The notes: generated from the sequence alone by a model not told the origin. DNA of 64,000 nucleotides from CAVQMC01 sp963713505 (GCA_963713505.1 CAVQMC010000019.1:1-64000); one strand, 5' to 3'; counted from the first letter of the stretch, positions 39,701 through 49,417 are shown. Translations and numbers: made by a program.

Positions 39701-39838
39701 ATTCCGGTATTCAGTTCTGGAGTTGCGGCAAGATTTAATATTCTGGGATATATAGTTGCTCAAATTTATTATGCTTATCCTTTCCAAAGACCCGGCGATG
39801 GCTGGCAGTTCGGATTTGTAATATCACCAGGATGGTAA
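36764..39838 (+). CDS. Large envelope protein: MA-type zinc peptidase, TolB-like propeller, predicted outer-membrane barrel (about six frameshifts)
   Basis: About 1024 residues when joined. After a first break near 36787 comes a signal-like helix ('AITLSLILFLIFTSISYSQ'). The peptidase part has 'VLGHELVHAFQYS' (His-Glu-x-x-His) and WAIEGMAEYLS, the third ligand Glu, as in peptidase MA-like gluzincins. A PD40/TolB-type propeller follows ('APVISPNGKYIAAISRQ', NLAWSPDGNN, PAWSPDGKIIAY). The C-terminal ~400 residues are rich in alternating aromatic/Gly strands (FGAGVGGGVSMLFSD ... IYYAYPFQRPGDGWQFGF) and end in W, as expected of an outer-membrane barrel. Further breaks: 37228 (extra C), 37433 (missing T; GQAFWAYIGGKYG), about 37509 (missing A; GLATLQLTSLLGMP), about 38630 and about 39395-39412. 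Proteins of this layout occur in Ignavibacteria; the function is unknown. Confidence 0.75.
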
Positions 39839-39870
39839 AATATTTAAGTTGAATAAACAAATAAAATATA

Positions 39871-40869
39871 ATGAATGATAATGAAATCAGACAAAATAAA
39901 GCAACTAAAGAGTGGGTAATTTATGCACCTGGAAGAAGTAAAAGGCCGAAGGATTTCAAAGCTCAAAATAAAATAGAAGATCTTCCCGAGCATGATCCCG
40001 ATTGTCCTTTTTGTAAAGGCAGCGAAGACAAACTAACCGAGATTATTATGGAACTTCCCAAACCCGATCAAAAAGGATGGCAGACAAGAGTAGTTCCCAA
40101 TAAATTCCCTGCCCTAATCCCAAAAGGAAAAACCGAACGAATGAAACAAGGGATCTATGTAACTATGCAGTCGTACGGCAGGCATGAAGTTATTATTGAA
40201 AATGATAAACATAATTGCGGAATTGCAAGAATGAGTTTGGAAGAAGCGCGGATTGTAATCGAAACTTATCATAAAAGATATATTGATGTAATGAATGAGC
40301 ATAAGAATATGATCCCGATTATTTTCAGAAATCACGGCAAAAGAGCCGGCACTTCTTTACTTCATCCTCATTCTCAATTAATCGTTACCGGTTTTGTTCC
40401 AAGGGATATTAGATGGCGGGAATTGGAATCTCAAAGATATTTTGATCAATGGGGTAAATGTGTTTTTTGTGATATTTTAAATAATGAATTAAAAGAAAAT
40501 AAAAGAGTCCTTGTTGAAAAAGAAACTATGGCGGCATTTGTTCCTTTTGCTGCGGAAGTTCCTTATGAAGTTTGGATAATGCCTAAAAAACACCAGGCGG
40601 ATTTTGGAAAAATTTCCGATAAAGAAAAAGATGATTTAACAACAATATTAAAAACAGTATTGTCAAAACTATACGAAAAATTAAATGATCCGGATTATAA
40701 TTATATAATAAATACATCTGCAAGATTTGAGGCCGATGAACCTCACTTGCATTGGTATTTACAAATAAGACCAAGATTAATTACAAGAGCAGGATTTGAA
40801 ATAGGTTCCGGAATAAGCATAAATCCTTCATTACCGGAAAAAGATGCTCAATATTTGAGAAGTAAATAG
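39871..40869 (+). CDS. galT: Galactose-1-phosphate uridylyltransferase
   Basis: 332 residues, HIT superfamily. The N-terminus binds zinc through CPFC ('EHDPDCPFCKGSEDKLTE'). The active-site block 'FRNHGKRAGTSLLHPHSQLI' contains H-P-H, where the second His forms the uridylyl-His intermediate. A second zinc-type pair CVFC and the late 'INTSARFEADEPHLHWYLQI' complete the fold. The enzyme swaps UMP between UDP-glucose and galactose-1-phosphate in the Leloir pathway. No galK or galE is adjacent. Related enzymes use other hexose-1-phosphates, so substrate preference is an inference. Confidence 0.9.
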   Translation: MNDNEIRQNKATKEWVIYAPGRSKRPKDFKAQNKIEDLPEHDPDCPFCKGSEDKLTEIIMELPKPDQKGWQTRVVPNKFPALIPKGKTERMKQGIYVTMQSYGRHEVIIENDKHNCGIARMSLEEARIVIETYHKRYIDVMNEHKNMIPIIFRNHGKRAGTSLLHPHSQLIVTGFVPRDIRWRELESQRYFDQWGKCVFCDILNNELKENKRVLVEKETMAAFVPFAAEVPYEVWIMPKKHQADFGKISDKEKDDLTTILKTVLSKLYEKLNDPDYNYIINTSARFEADEPHLHWYLQIRPRLITRAGFEIGSGISINPSLPEKDAQYLRSK

Positions 40870-40962
40870 TGTGATAACATTAGCATAGATTACTTTATAA
40901 TTTGATTTTGTAAAACTAAATATTTACGCTTTAGTATACAGGAAAAGCGAAAGCAGGAAATC

Positions 40963-42918
40963 ATGGAAGAGAATAAAAATAAAAAACCGCAGAATAAGTT
41001 AACTCCAAGTCCTTACCGCTCAGGCGGAATTTGGAAATACTTAATTGCATTCTTTTTAATATGGATTGTTATAACTTATTTTTTCCAATCATTTGGAGGA
41101 AATGAAAGTGTTAGTATTCCTTATTCAAAATTTAAATCGGAAGTTAATGCAAAAAACATAGCAAGCATTACAATTAAAGGTCAGGAAATAAACGGAAAAT
41201 TTATTCATAAATATAGAAGCGTAGCCGACAAAGACACAGTTGATTATAAATATTTTTCAACTATAAAACCTGACATTCAAGACAGTCAATTAATGACACT
41301 TCTTCAAAACAATAATGTTACAATAAAAGGTGAAGAAGAAAGCAACAACTGGCTTACTTATTTATTAATTATGTTTTTACCCTGGATTTTAATAATCGGC
41401 TACTTCATTTATATGAGAAAGAAAATGCAGGGACAAATGGGCAATATGATGGGAGGAAGCGGTGGAATTTTCGGAGTAGGTAAATCAAAAGCCAAAAGAT
41501 TTAAAAAGCAGAAAGAAAGAACAACTTTTGCGGATGTTGCCGGACTTGAAAATGCTAAAAAAGACTTGATGGAAATTATTGATTACTTAAAAGAACCCGG
41601 AAAGTTTGCTTCCTTAGGTGCCGATATTCCCAAAGGCGTACTTTTAATGGGACCTCCGGGAACAGGCAAAACTTTATTAGCTAGAGCAACAGCCGGTGAA
41701 GCTGATGTAACTTTCTTCAGTATCAGCGGTTCGGAATTTATAGAAATGTTCGTTGGTGTCGGTGCTTCAAGAGTTAGAGATATGTTTGAAACTGCAAAAA
41801 AAGAATCGCCGAGCGTAATTTTTATTGATGAAATCGATTCTGTTGGCAGAGCAAGAGGAACCGGTTTAGGCGGCGGTCATGATGAAAGAGAACAAACTCT
41901 TAATCAAATATTAAGTGAAATGGACGGCTTTGAAAAAAATGAATCTGTTGTTGTAATGGCTGCTACTAACCGTCCGGATGTTCTTGATCCTGCGCTTACA
42001 AGGCCTGGAAGATTCGACAGAAGTATTACTCTTGAACTGCCTCATAAAATGGCAAGAAAGAAAATTTTAGAAATACATACCCGGCATGTTCCGTTAAACG
42101 AAAATGTTGATCTTGAAAATATGGCTGCAAGAACCGTTACATTTTCCGGAGCGGATTTAAAAAATCTTGTTAATGAAGCTGCTTTATTAGCCGGAAGAAA
42201 AAAGAAAACAAAAGTCGATAAAGACGATTTTAATGAAGCAAGGGATAAAATTCTTCTCGGTGCCGAAAGAGAAGAAATGATAAATGAAGATGAGAAAAAA
42301 GTTATTGCATATCATGAAGCAGGACATGCTTTGGTAGCAAAAATTTTACCTAATGCCGATCCGCTGGAAAAAGTAACCATTATTCCGAGAGGAAGATCTT
42401 TGGGAGTAACGGAACAGACTCCGGAAATTGAAAGGCATAATCTAAAAAAAAGTTATTTGCTGGATAGAATCGCAGTTAGTTTAGGCGGAAGAGCCGCGGA
42501 ACAAATAATTTTTGGTGATGTAACTACTGGCGCATCATCTGATTTAAAAGTTGCAACATCAATGGCAAGAAAAATGGTTTGTTTGTGGGGAATGAGTGAT
42601 AAACTCGGACCGGTTATGTTCAAACAAGGTGAAGAACATATGTTCCTGGGAAGAGAAATTGCTCAGCAGAAAGATTTTAGTGAACATACCCAGCAGATTA
42701 TTGATGAAGAAATTCAAAAAATAATAACCGATATGCAGAATAAAGCAATTGATGTTCTTAAAAAGAATAAGACCAAACTAGATGCTCTGGCAGAAGGTCT
42801 TTTAGAAAATGAAACTTTGGAAGCTAATCAAATAAACTGGATACTCGACAAGATTTCTTCAAACGGCTCCAATCATTCTGATGTGGAAATTGAAGAAGAA
42901 TCCGAAGTTGAGAATTAA
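40963..42918 (+). CDS. ftsH: ATP-dependent zinc metalloprotease FtsH
   Basis: 651 residues, complete. Two membrane helices (about 23-41 and 130-150) flank a small periplasmic domain. The AAA domain has Walker A GPPGTGKT (230-237), Walker B VIFIDEID, the FVGVGASRVRDMF pore loop and the second region of homology 'NRPDVLDPALTRPGRFDR'. The M41 peptidase domain has zinc motif HEAGH (451-455) and the later Asp ligand in 'TTGASSDLKVATSMARKMV'. It degrades misfolded membrane proteins and short-lived regulators. A Gly-Met-rich linker (QGQMGNMMGGSGG) follows TM2. Followed 41 bases later by the RaiA-CSD gene on the same strand, perhaps one unit. Confidence 0.97.
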   Translation: MEENKNKKPQNKLTPSPYRSGGIWKYLIAFFLIWIVITYFFQSFGGNESVSIPYSKFKSEVNAKNIASITIKGQEINGKFIHKYRSVADKDTVDYKYFSTIKPDIQDSQLMTLLQNNNVTIKGEEESNNWLTYLLIMFLPWILIIGYFIYMRKKMQGQMGNMMGGSGGIFGVGKSKAKRFKKQKERTTFADVAGLENAKKDLMEIIDYLKEPGKFASLGADIPKGVLLMGPPGTGKTLLARATAGEADVTFFSISGSEFIEMFVGVGASRVRDMFETAKKESPSVIFIDEIDSVGRARGTGLGGGHDEREQTLNQILSEMDGFEKNESVVVMAATNRPDVLDPALTRPGRFDRSITLELPHKMARKKILEIHTRHVPLNENVDLENMAARTVTFSGADLKNLVNEAALLAGRKKKTKVDKDDFNEARDKILLGAEREEMINEDEKKVIAYHEAGHALVAKILPNADPLEKVTIIPRGRSLGVTEQTPEIERHNLKKSYLLDRIAVSLGGRAAEQIIFGDVTTGASSDLKVATSMARKMVCLWGMSDKLGPVMFKQGEEHMFLGREIAQQKDFSEHTQQIIDEEIQKIITDMQNKAIDVLKKNKTKLDALAEGLLENETLEANQINWILDKISSNGSNHSDVEIEEESEVEN

Positions 42919-42959
42919 GTTTTTATTATAAAATAAAATTGTTGAAGGAGTAAATTATT

Positions 42960-43529
42960 ATGACAACTCCGGTGGAAATTTCGTATAGAGATATTAATAA
43001 AACGGAAGAAATAGATTCTTTAATAAGAGATAAAACAGAAAAACTCGAAAAAATCTGTGATTATATAACTAGCTGCAGAGTAGCAGTTGAAAAACCCCAT
43101 AGAAATATAAAAACGGGAAATCCTTACAGGGTAAGAATTAATATTCATGTTCCCCACAGTCCGGAAATTGTTATTAAAAGAGAACCGGGCGAAGGAGAAA
43201 TGAATGATACTTTAAACTTTGTAATAAGGGAAGCATTTAGCGCTGCAAGAAAAACTTTAAAGGAACTTGTTGAAAGACAAAGGTTCGAAGTAAAAAAACA
43301 TCCTGAACAAGAAGTAACTGCGGTTGTTGAAAAAATTTTTCCGGATGAAAATTACGGATTTTTAAAAACAGTTAACGGAAGAGAAATTTATTTTCATAAA
43401 AATTCTATATTGAATCATAAAGATGAATTTGAAAATATAAAACCGGGAACCGGAGTAAGGTTTTTTGAAGAGATGGGACAAAACGGTCCGCAGGCTTCTT
43501 CCGTTCAGCTTCTTGGTAAATCAAGATAA
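42960..43529 (+). CDS. HPF/RaiA-like ribosome-associated protein fused to a cold-shock domain
   Basis: 189 residues. Residues 1-110 are an HPF/RaiA domain: 'VEISYRDINKTEEIDSLIRD', 'KICDYITSCRVAVEKPHR' and 'NFVIREAFSAARKTLKELVE', the fold that binds the 30S decoding site. Residues ~118-187 form an OB-fold cold-shock domain: 'TAVVEKIFPDENYGFLKT' resembles RNP1 (K-x-x-x-x-GF-F/L), 'EIYFHKNSIL' RNP2, then 'FENIKPGTGVRFFEEMGQNG'. This combination is known in several phyla. It probably links ribosome hibernation or dimer control with RNA binding. GGAGT in the leader serves as ribosome site. It follows ftsH closely. Confidence 0.85.
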   Translation: MTTPVEISYRDINKTEEIDSLIRDKTEKLEKICDYITSCRVAVEKPHRNIKTGNPYRVRINIHVPHSPEIVIKREPGEGEMNDTLNFVIREAFSAARKTLKELVERQRFEVKKHPEQEVTAVVEKIFPDENYGFLKTVNGREIYFHKNSILNHKDEFENIKPGTGVRFFEEMGQNGPQASSVQLLGKSR

Positions 43530-43565
43530 TTAAATATTTTCTTTCATCATTTAAGAAAAGGAATT

Positions 43566-44189
43566 ATGTCTTTTAATTTTATACCCGGCAAAACAGTTGA
43601 ACTGCCTGATATAAACTATAAAAGTAAAATTGAACTTGAACCGAACAGAAGTGCATTAATTATTGTTGATATGCAGAATGATTTTGTAAAAGAAGGCGGT
43701 AATCTGCTGGTTGAAGCAGCAATAGATACGGTTGATAATATCAAATCATTAATTGATAAAGCAAGACAAAAAAACGTTAAGGTAGTTTATACCCAGGACA
43801 CACACTATAAAGATGATAAAGAGTGGGAAATCTGGCCGAAGCATTGTGAAAAAAATTCATGGGGATGGCATATAATTGATGAGATAAAACCCGGAAAAGA
43901 TGATATGGTTTTTGAAAAGAATAGGTACGACGGATTTTACGGAACAACTCTGGATCATTATTTAAACCATGTCTGGAATATTAAAGATCTTGTAATTATG
44001 GGAACAGTATCAAATATATGCGTTGCACAGACAGCAGCTTCCGCGGGTTTGCGCTGGTATAATATTATAACTCCCGCCGATTGTATTTCTGCAAATACGG
44101 AATTCGATCAAGCGATGACATTAAGACAAATCTCTACTTTATATGCAGGAAGCGTGGTTAAATCTGTTGATGATATAAGGTTTAAATAA
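43566..44189 (+). CDS. Cysteine hydrolase, isochorismatase/nicotinamidase-like
   Basis: 207 residues. The catalytic triad of the isochorismatase-like fold is visible: Asp35 (LIIVDMQNDF), Lys118 (MVFEKNRYDGFYGT) and Cys152 (GTVSNICVAQTAASA). 'YTQDTHYKDDKEWEIWPKHC' with its Asp-x-His and a further His suggests a metal site as in nicotinamidase PncA. Nicotinamide deamidation in NAD salvage is therefore the best guess, but related hydrolases act on other amides. The start ATG 43566 follows AGGAATT. It is a separate domain from its neighbours and no operon partner gives a hint. Confidence 0.8.
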   Translation: MSFNFIPGKTVELPDINYKSKIELEPNRSALIIVDMQNDFVKEGGNLLVEAAIDTVDNIKSLIDKARQKNVKVVYTQDTHYKDDKEWEIWPKHCEKNSWGWHIIDEIKPGKDDMVFEKNRYDGFYGTTLDHYLNHVWNIKDLVIMGTVSNICVAQTAASAGLRWYNIITPADCISANTEFDQAMTLRQISTLYAGSVVKSVDDIRFK

Positions 44190-44490
44190 TATTTATAAAT
44201 TAAAACCTTCTCTTCTTTCATTTCAATTTATTGATATGGTGGTTTTGGGGGTTGAATTTTGTTTAGTAAAGAATAAGTATATTTGTGGAGATTGATATTG
44301 AAAGGGGGAGGGGGGAGAGGTGCACGTGAAATATAAAAAAAAGTTAAGATTTTTATTAATAATTCGGGTTATTTTTGTGCCTTGGAAAATCATTAACCAT
44401 TAATTGACTTGGCTCAATACATTTTCTTCTATGTTTTGTTAATTTTTTTTATTGATTATGAAATGCTAATGAACCGAAAGGAAGTCGAAG
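44190..44490. other. Intergenic region with a G-rich tract upstream of tkt
   Basis: About 300 bases with no gene seen. It contains a G-rich strand at 44238-44251 (GGTGGTTTTGGGGG) and at 44304-44320 (five G, A, six G, AGA, GG), striking in this AT-rich sequence. These could form a local G-rich structure or a regulatory site in the tkt leader. It must contain the promoter for tkt. GAAAGGAAG ahead of the ATG at 44491 is the likely ribosome site. Confidence 0.5.
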
Positions 44491-46512
44491 ATGAAGACAA
44501 TAGAAGATTTATCAATTGAAGAATTATCTATAGATACAATAAGAACTCTTGCAATGGATGCTGTTCAAAAAGCCGGTTCGGGACATCCCGGAACACCGAT
44601 GGCTTTGGCTCCGTTAGCTTTTGTTTTATTTAAAAATGTAATGAAGCATAATCCTAAAAATCCCAAATGGTTTAACCGCGACAGATTTTTACTTTCCAAC
44701 GGACATGCTTCAATGCTTCTTTATTCGGCTTTGTATTTAACAGGATATGATATTTCTTTGGATGACATAAAAAATTACAGGCAATGGGGAAGTAAAACTC
44801 CCGGACATCCGGAATACGGCTTAACTCCAGGAGCAGAAACCACAACAGGTCCGCTCGGTCAAGGATTTTTAAATAGTGTTGGAATGGCAATGGCGGAAGC
44901 ACATCTTGGATCAATTTTTAATAAAGAAAATTTTAATATAGTAGATCATTACACTTACGTTTCCTGCGGCGACGGCGATTTTATGGAAGGAGCTTCACAC
45001 GAAGCGGCTTCAATAGCCGGACATTTCGGTTTGGGAAAATTAATTGCTTTTTACGATGATAATCATATCAGTATTGAAGGTCCGACGGGAATTACTTATT
45101 CGGATAATGTTGAAGAAAGATTTAAAGGATACAACTGGCATGTTCAAAATATCGGTGAAAATATAAATGACATCGATGTTTTAATGGAAGCAATTCAATC
45201 TGCAAAAGAAGAAAAAAACAAACCGTCTTTAATTATTATGAGATCTCACATTGGTTACGGAGCTCCGGATTTACAGGATGACCCTAAGGTTCACGGTTCT
45301 CCTTTAGGTGAAGAAGAAATTAAAAAGACCAAAAAATTTTACGGCTGGCCTGAAGATAAAAAGTTTTATGTTCCTCAAGATGTTCTTGATTATATGCATG
45401 AAGCTATTGCAAAAGGTAAATCGGTTGAAACCGAATGGAATGAAAAATTTGATAATTATAAAAAACAATTTCCGGAATTAGCAAAACAATTTGAAGATGC
45501 ATTAAATAATAATATTCCTAAAGATTGGGATAAAGATATTCCAAAATTTGAACCTTCCGATGGTCCGATGGCAACAAGAGGCGCATCAAGAGAAATTATA
45601 AATGGATTTGCTGCAAATATTCCATGGTTAATGGGAGGAAGCGGAGATTTAGCTCCATCGACAAAAACTTTAATAAAAAGTTCTGATTATTTTGAAAAAG
45701 ATAATTATCAAAATAGAAATGTTGCGTGGGGAATTAGAGAGCATAATATGTGCGGCGCAACTAACGGAATGGCTCTGCATGGAGGTGTAAAACCTTTTGC
45801 AAGTACATTTTTTATTTTCTCAGATTACGCACGTCCTTCAATTAGATTAGCTGCATTAATGGGTTTACCGACTATTTATGTTTTAACTCATGATTCAATT
45901 GGTTTGGGCGGCGACGGACCAACTCATCAGCCGGTTGAACATTTAGCTTCATTTCGTGCAATGCCTAATATACATGTAATCAGACCTGCAGATGCCAACG
46001 AAACTGCTTTTGCATGGAGAGCTGCAATAAATAGAAAAAACGGTCCTACAATGCTTGTACTTACAAGACAAAAACTTCCTATATTTGATCATCGAAAAGT
46101 TTCCTCTCCTGAAGGCGTTCTAAAAGGTGCTTATATAATTCAAAAAGAAAATTCAGATAAACCGGACGTTATTTTAATTGCAAGCGGTTCGGAGGTTCAA
46201 TTAATTCTTTCGGCAGCAGAACAGTTAAAAAAAGACAATATAAACGCCAGAGTTGTAAGTATGCCGAGCTGGGAAATTTTTAAAGAACAGGATAAAAAAT
46301 ATATTGAAGATGTACTTCCACCAAATATTAAAAAACGTTTAGCTGTCGAAGCAGCTTCGCCGTTCGGCTGGTGTGAATGGGTCGGCGATGATGGTGATGT
46401 AATCGGTGTTGATAAATTCGGTGCAAGTGCCGAAGGTTCCGATAATATGAAACATTATGGATTCACAGTTGAAAATGTAGTTAATAGAACAAAAAAATTA
46501 TTAAACAAATAA
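44491..46512 (+). CDS. tkt: Transketolase
   Basis: 673 residues, complete. The TPP-binding region is 'VSCGDGDFMEGASHEAASIA' with 'IAFYDDNHISIEGPTG'; the N-terminal 'DAVQKAGSGHPGTPMALAPL' and 'FNRDRFLLSNGHASMLLYS' contain the conserved catalytic His residues. The pyrimidine-binding half has 'NVAWGIREHNMCGATNGMAL' (cofactor Glu) and 'THDSIGLGGDGPTHQPVEHL'. It moves two-carbon units between pentose-, tetrose- and hexose-phosphates in the cytoplasm. Tal-Pgi follows after 35 bases with its own GGAG ribosome site, so the two are probably one operon. Confidence 0.97.
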   Translation: MKTIEDLSIEELSIDTIRTLAMDAVQKAGSGHPGTPMALAPLAFVLFKNVMKHNPKNPKWFNRDRFLLSNGHASMLLYSALYLTGYDISLDDIKNYRQWGSKTPGHPEYGLTPGAETTTGPLGQGFLNSVGMAMAEAHLGSIFNKENFNIVDHYTYVSCGDGDFMEGASHEAASIAGHFGLGKLIAFYDDNHISIEGPTGITYSDNVEERFKGYNWHVQNIGENINDIDVLMEAIQSAKEEKNKPSLIIMRSHIGYGAPDLQDDPKVHGSPLGEEEIKKTKKFYGWPEDKKFYVPQDVLDYMHEAIAKGKSVETEWNEKFDNYKKQFPELAKQFEDALNNNIPKDWDKDIPKFEPSDGPMATRGASREIINGFAANIPWLMGGSGDLAPSTKTLIKSSDYFEKDNYQNRNVAWGIREHNMCGATNGMALHGGVKPFASTFFIFSDYARPSIRLAALMGLPTIYVLTHDSIGLGGDGPTHQPVEHLASFRAMPNIHVIRPADANETAFAWRAAINRKNGPTMLVLTRQKLPIFDHRKVSSPEGVLKGAYIIQKENSDKPDVILIASGSEVQLILSAAEQLKKDNINARVVSMPSWEIFKEQDKKYIEDVLPPNIKKRLAVEAASPFGWCEWVGDDGDVIGVDKFGASAEGSDNMKHYGFTVENVVNRTKKLLNK

Positions 46513-46547
46513 AATTAAAAAGAGCTTAAATAAAAGGAGAGTGCAGA

Positions 46548-49388
46548 ATGAATACACTTGTCGAGTTAATAAATTACGGTCAAAGTTACTGGCTTGATAA
46601 TCTTACTAGAAAAAAAATAAAAGGCGGCGAATTAAAAAAGAGAGTAACAAAATTTGGTTTAAGAGGAATAACTTCAAACCCATCTATTTTTAATAAAGCA
46701 ATTACAAAAAGCAGCGATTACGATCCACAGATTAAAAACCTTGTAGGTCAAAAAAAATCGGTTCATGAAATTTATGAAGCTTTAACTGTAAAAGATGTTC
46801 AGGATGCATGCGATGTTTTAAAATCAGTTTATGATGAATCCCACGGTGTTGATGGATTTGTCAGCCTGGAAGTCTCTCCATATCTAGCTCACAACACTGA
46901 AGCGACAATTGCGGAAGCAAGAAAATTATTTAAGCTCGTTGAAAGGCCAAATTGTTTTATAAAAATTCCGGGAACAAAAGAAGGAGTTCCTGCAATTGAA
47001 CAAATGCTTTACGAAGGCATTAATATTAATATTACTCTCCTTTTTTCTATTGATGCTTATGAAGCTGTTGCAAAAGCTTATATTAAAGCTTTGCAGAGAA
47101 GAGCCGCTGAGGGAAAATCTGTTAATAATGTTGCTTCCGTTGCAAGTTTCTTTTTAAGCAGAATTGATGTTTTAACGGATCAGCTTTTAAATCATTTAAT
47201 TATTCCTGAAAATAATACGGGAAACGAAATAAGACCTGAATTACTTTTGGGTAAAACGGCAATTGCCAGCGCAAAACTTGCTTATCAAAGTTTCAAAAGA
47301 ATTTTCAGCGGGGACGAATGGCATCAGCTTGAAGAAAAAGGTGCAAGAGTTCAAAGACCGCTTTGGGCAAGTACAAGCACCAAAGATCCGTTATACAGCG
47401 ATGTTAAATATGTGGAACCTTTGATTGGTCCGCACACAGTTAATACTCTTCCCGATCATACAATAGATGCTTTTTATGATCACGGGGTTATTGTTGAAAA
47501 CTCAATTGAAAAAGATGTTAACGAAGCCGTAAAAGTATTTGATGATCTTAAAAAATTAGGAATCGATATAGATTTTGTAACTACACAATTAGTTAATGAA
47601 GGTGTTCAGAAGTTTATAGATCCGTTTGATGAATTAATGGAAAATCTGGCAAATAAAAGAAGAGAATATTTATCAGGAAAAACCGGCGAACAGGAAATTG
47701 AATTTGGCAGTTTAAAATCTAAAATTAATTCTGCTTTGGAAGCTCTTGATGAAAAACAATTTTCAAGAAGACTTCACAGCAAAGATCCTTTTTTATGGAA
47801 AGATGATCCTGTTGTTGCCGAAAAAATCCGCAATCGTTTGGGCTGGCTGAATATTGAAGATTTTATCGGAAGAGTAGATGAAATTAAAAATTTTGCAAAA
47901 GAAATTAAAAACGAAAAATATAAACATGTTGTTTTACTTGGAATGGGCGGAAGCAGTTTGTGTCCTGAAGTTATGAGAGAAACTTTTAATCCCGCACCCG
48001 GATTTCCAAAATTAATTATGCTGGATAATACCGCTCCCGAAGCAGTTAAAGATGTAGAAAATCAAATCGACTTAAATAAAACATTATTTGTTGTTGCAAG
48101 TAAATCCGGTACTACTACCGAAACTTTAAGTTTTTATAAATATTTCTGGAATAAAGTAAACGAAGCCGGAATTGATAATCCCGGCAAACATTTTATTGCA
48201 ACTACAGATCCTGGAACTCCGCTTGAAGATGAAGCGACAAGAAATAGTTTCAGATATATATTCAAAAATCCCGAAGATTACGGCGGAAGATATTCTGCTT
48301 TATCTTATTTCGGTTTAGTTCCGATGGCTTTAGTTGGAATCGACATTTCAAAAATTTTAGATAACGCTCATCAAATTAAAATAAGCTGCGGTGAGTTTGT
48401 TCCGTCTGAAGCAAATCCCGGAATCAGTCTAGGCGCTTTACTTGGAATGTACAGAAGGAACGGAAGAGATAAAGTTACTTTTGTTCTATCAAATTCAATA
48501 AGCGCTTACGGTTATTGGGTAGAACAATTAATTGCGGAAAGCACAGGAAAAGAAGGAAAAGGATTGGTTCCTATTGAAGGTGAAGATTTAGGTAAACCGG
48601 AAGTTTACAGCGATGATAGAATTTTTGTTTACCTTCATGCGGGCGGAGATGAAAGACAGGCGGATGAAAGAAAATTAAATGCACTTGAGAAAAAAGGTCA
48701 TCCGGTTGTTAAAATTGAATTAAAAAATAAATATTCAATTGGCGCAGAATTTTTCAGATGGGAGCTTGCAACTGCAACAGCAGGAAAAATTATAGATGTT
48801 AATCCTTTTGATGAACCGAATGTTGCAGAAAGCAAAAAGAACAGTAAAGAACTTCTAAATCAATGGAAAGAAAACGGCTCGTTTAATGAGGGTGAACCGA
48901 TTTTGAAATCCGGTAATTTATCTATTTACGGCGATCCTTCCGGCAAATGGTTTTTTAAAGAACATAAAAAATCTATAAAAGGATTTATAAATTCTTATTT
49001 AAAACTTGCTGCTTCTCCTGATTATTTTGCTCTGCTGGCTTACTTCTTAAAAACTCCGGCAAGACAAAAACAGCTGCAGTCGATTAGAATAAAATTAAGA
49101 AATAATTTAAAAGTTGCTACAACTTTAGGTTACGGACCTCGTTATATGCATTCGACAGGACAGCTTCATAAAGGCGGTCCAAACAGAGGTGTATTTATAA
49201 TTTTTACTGCAGATTACGAGAATGATCTGCCAATCCCGGAAAATGAATATGGTTTTGCAACTCTGCAAAGAGCACAGGTGCTCGGCGATTTACGATCATT
49301 AGTAGATAAGGAAAGAAGAGTAATTAGAGTTCATCTGGGAAAAGATATCGATGCAGGTTTAAAAGAATTTGCTTCTTTATTAAAATAA
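46548..49388 (+). CDS. tal-pgi: Bifunctional transaldolase / phosphoglucose isomerase
   Basis: 946 residues. Residues 1 to ~370 are a transaldolase: 'FGLRGITSNPSIFNKAITKS', 'VDGFVSLEVSPYLAHNTEAT', and 'NCFIKIPGTKEGVPAIEQML' with the Schiff-base Lys. From about 400 on it is a phosphoglucose isomerase: 'VVLLGMGGSSLCPEVMRETF', 'VASKSGTTTETLSFYKYFWN', 'GGRYSALSYFGLVPMALVGI' and a long C-terminal extension. This fusion is known from several bacterial groups. It links the pentose-phosphate and glycolytic pools in one enzyme. It lies 35 bases downstream of tkt. Confidence 0.95.
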   Translation: MNTLVELINYGQSYWLDNLTRKKIKGGELKKRVTKFGLRGITSNPSIFNKAITKSSDYDPQIKNLVGQKKSVHEIYEALTVKDVQDACDVLKSVYDESHGVDGFVSLEVSPYLAHNTEATIAEARKLFKLVERPNCFIKIPGTKEGVPAIEQMLYEGININITLLFSIDAYEAVAKAYIKALQRRAAEGKSVNNVASVASFFLSRIDVLTDQLLNHLIIPENNTGNEIRPELLLGKTAIASAKLAYQSFKRIFSGDEWHQLEEKGARVQRPLWASTSTKDPLYSDVKYVEPLIGPHTVNTLPDHTIDAFYDHGVIVENSIEKDVNEAVKVFDDLKKLGIDIDFVTTQLVNEGVQKFIDPFDELMENLANKRREYLSGKTGEQEIEFGSLKSKINSALEALDEKQFSRRLHSKDPFLWKDDPVVAEKIRNRLGWLNIEDFIGRVDEIKNFAKEIKNEKYKHVVLLGMGGSSLCPEVMRETFNPAPGFPKLIMLDNTAPEAVKDVENQIDLNKTLFVVASKSGTTTETLSFYKYFWNKVNEAGIDNPGKHFIATTDPGTPLEDEATRNSFRYIFKNPEDYGGRYSALSYFGLVPMALVGIDISKILDNAHQIKISCGEFVPSEANPGISLGALLGMYRRNGRDKVTFVLSNSISAYGYWVEQLIAESTGKEGKGLVPIEGEDLGKPEVYSDDRIFVYLHAGGDERQADERKLNALEKKGHPVVKIELKNKYSIGAEFFRWELATATAGKIIDVNPFDEPNVAESKKNSKELLNQWKENGSFNEGEPILKSGNLSIYGDPSGKWFFKEHKKSIKGFINSYLKLAASPDYFALLAYFLKTPARQKQLQSIRIKLRNNLKVATTLGYGPRYMHSTGQLHKGGPNRGVFIIFTADYENDLPIPENEYGFATLQRAQVLGDLRSLVDKERRVIRVHLGKDIDAGLKEFASLLK

Positions 49389-49417
49389 TAAGATTGATTG
49401 GACAAGAATAGATTCGC

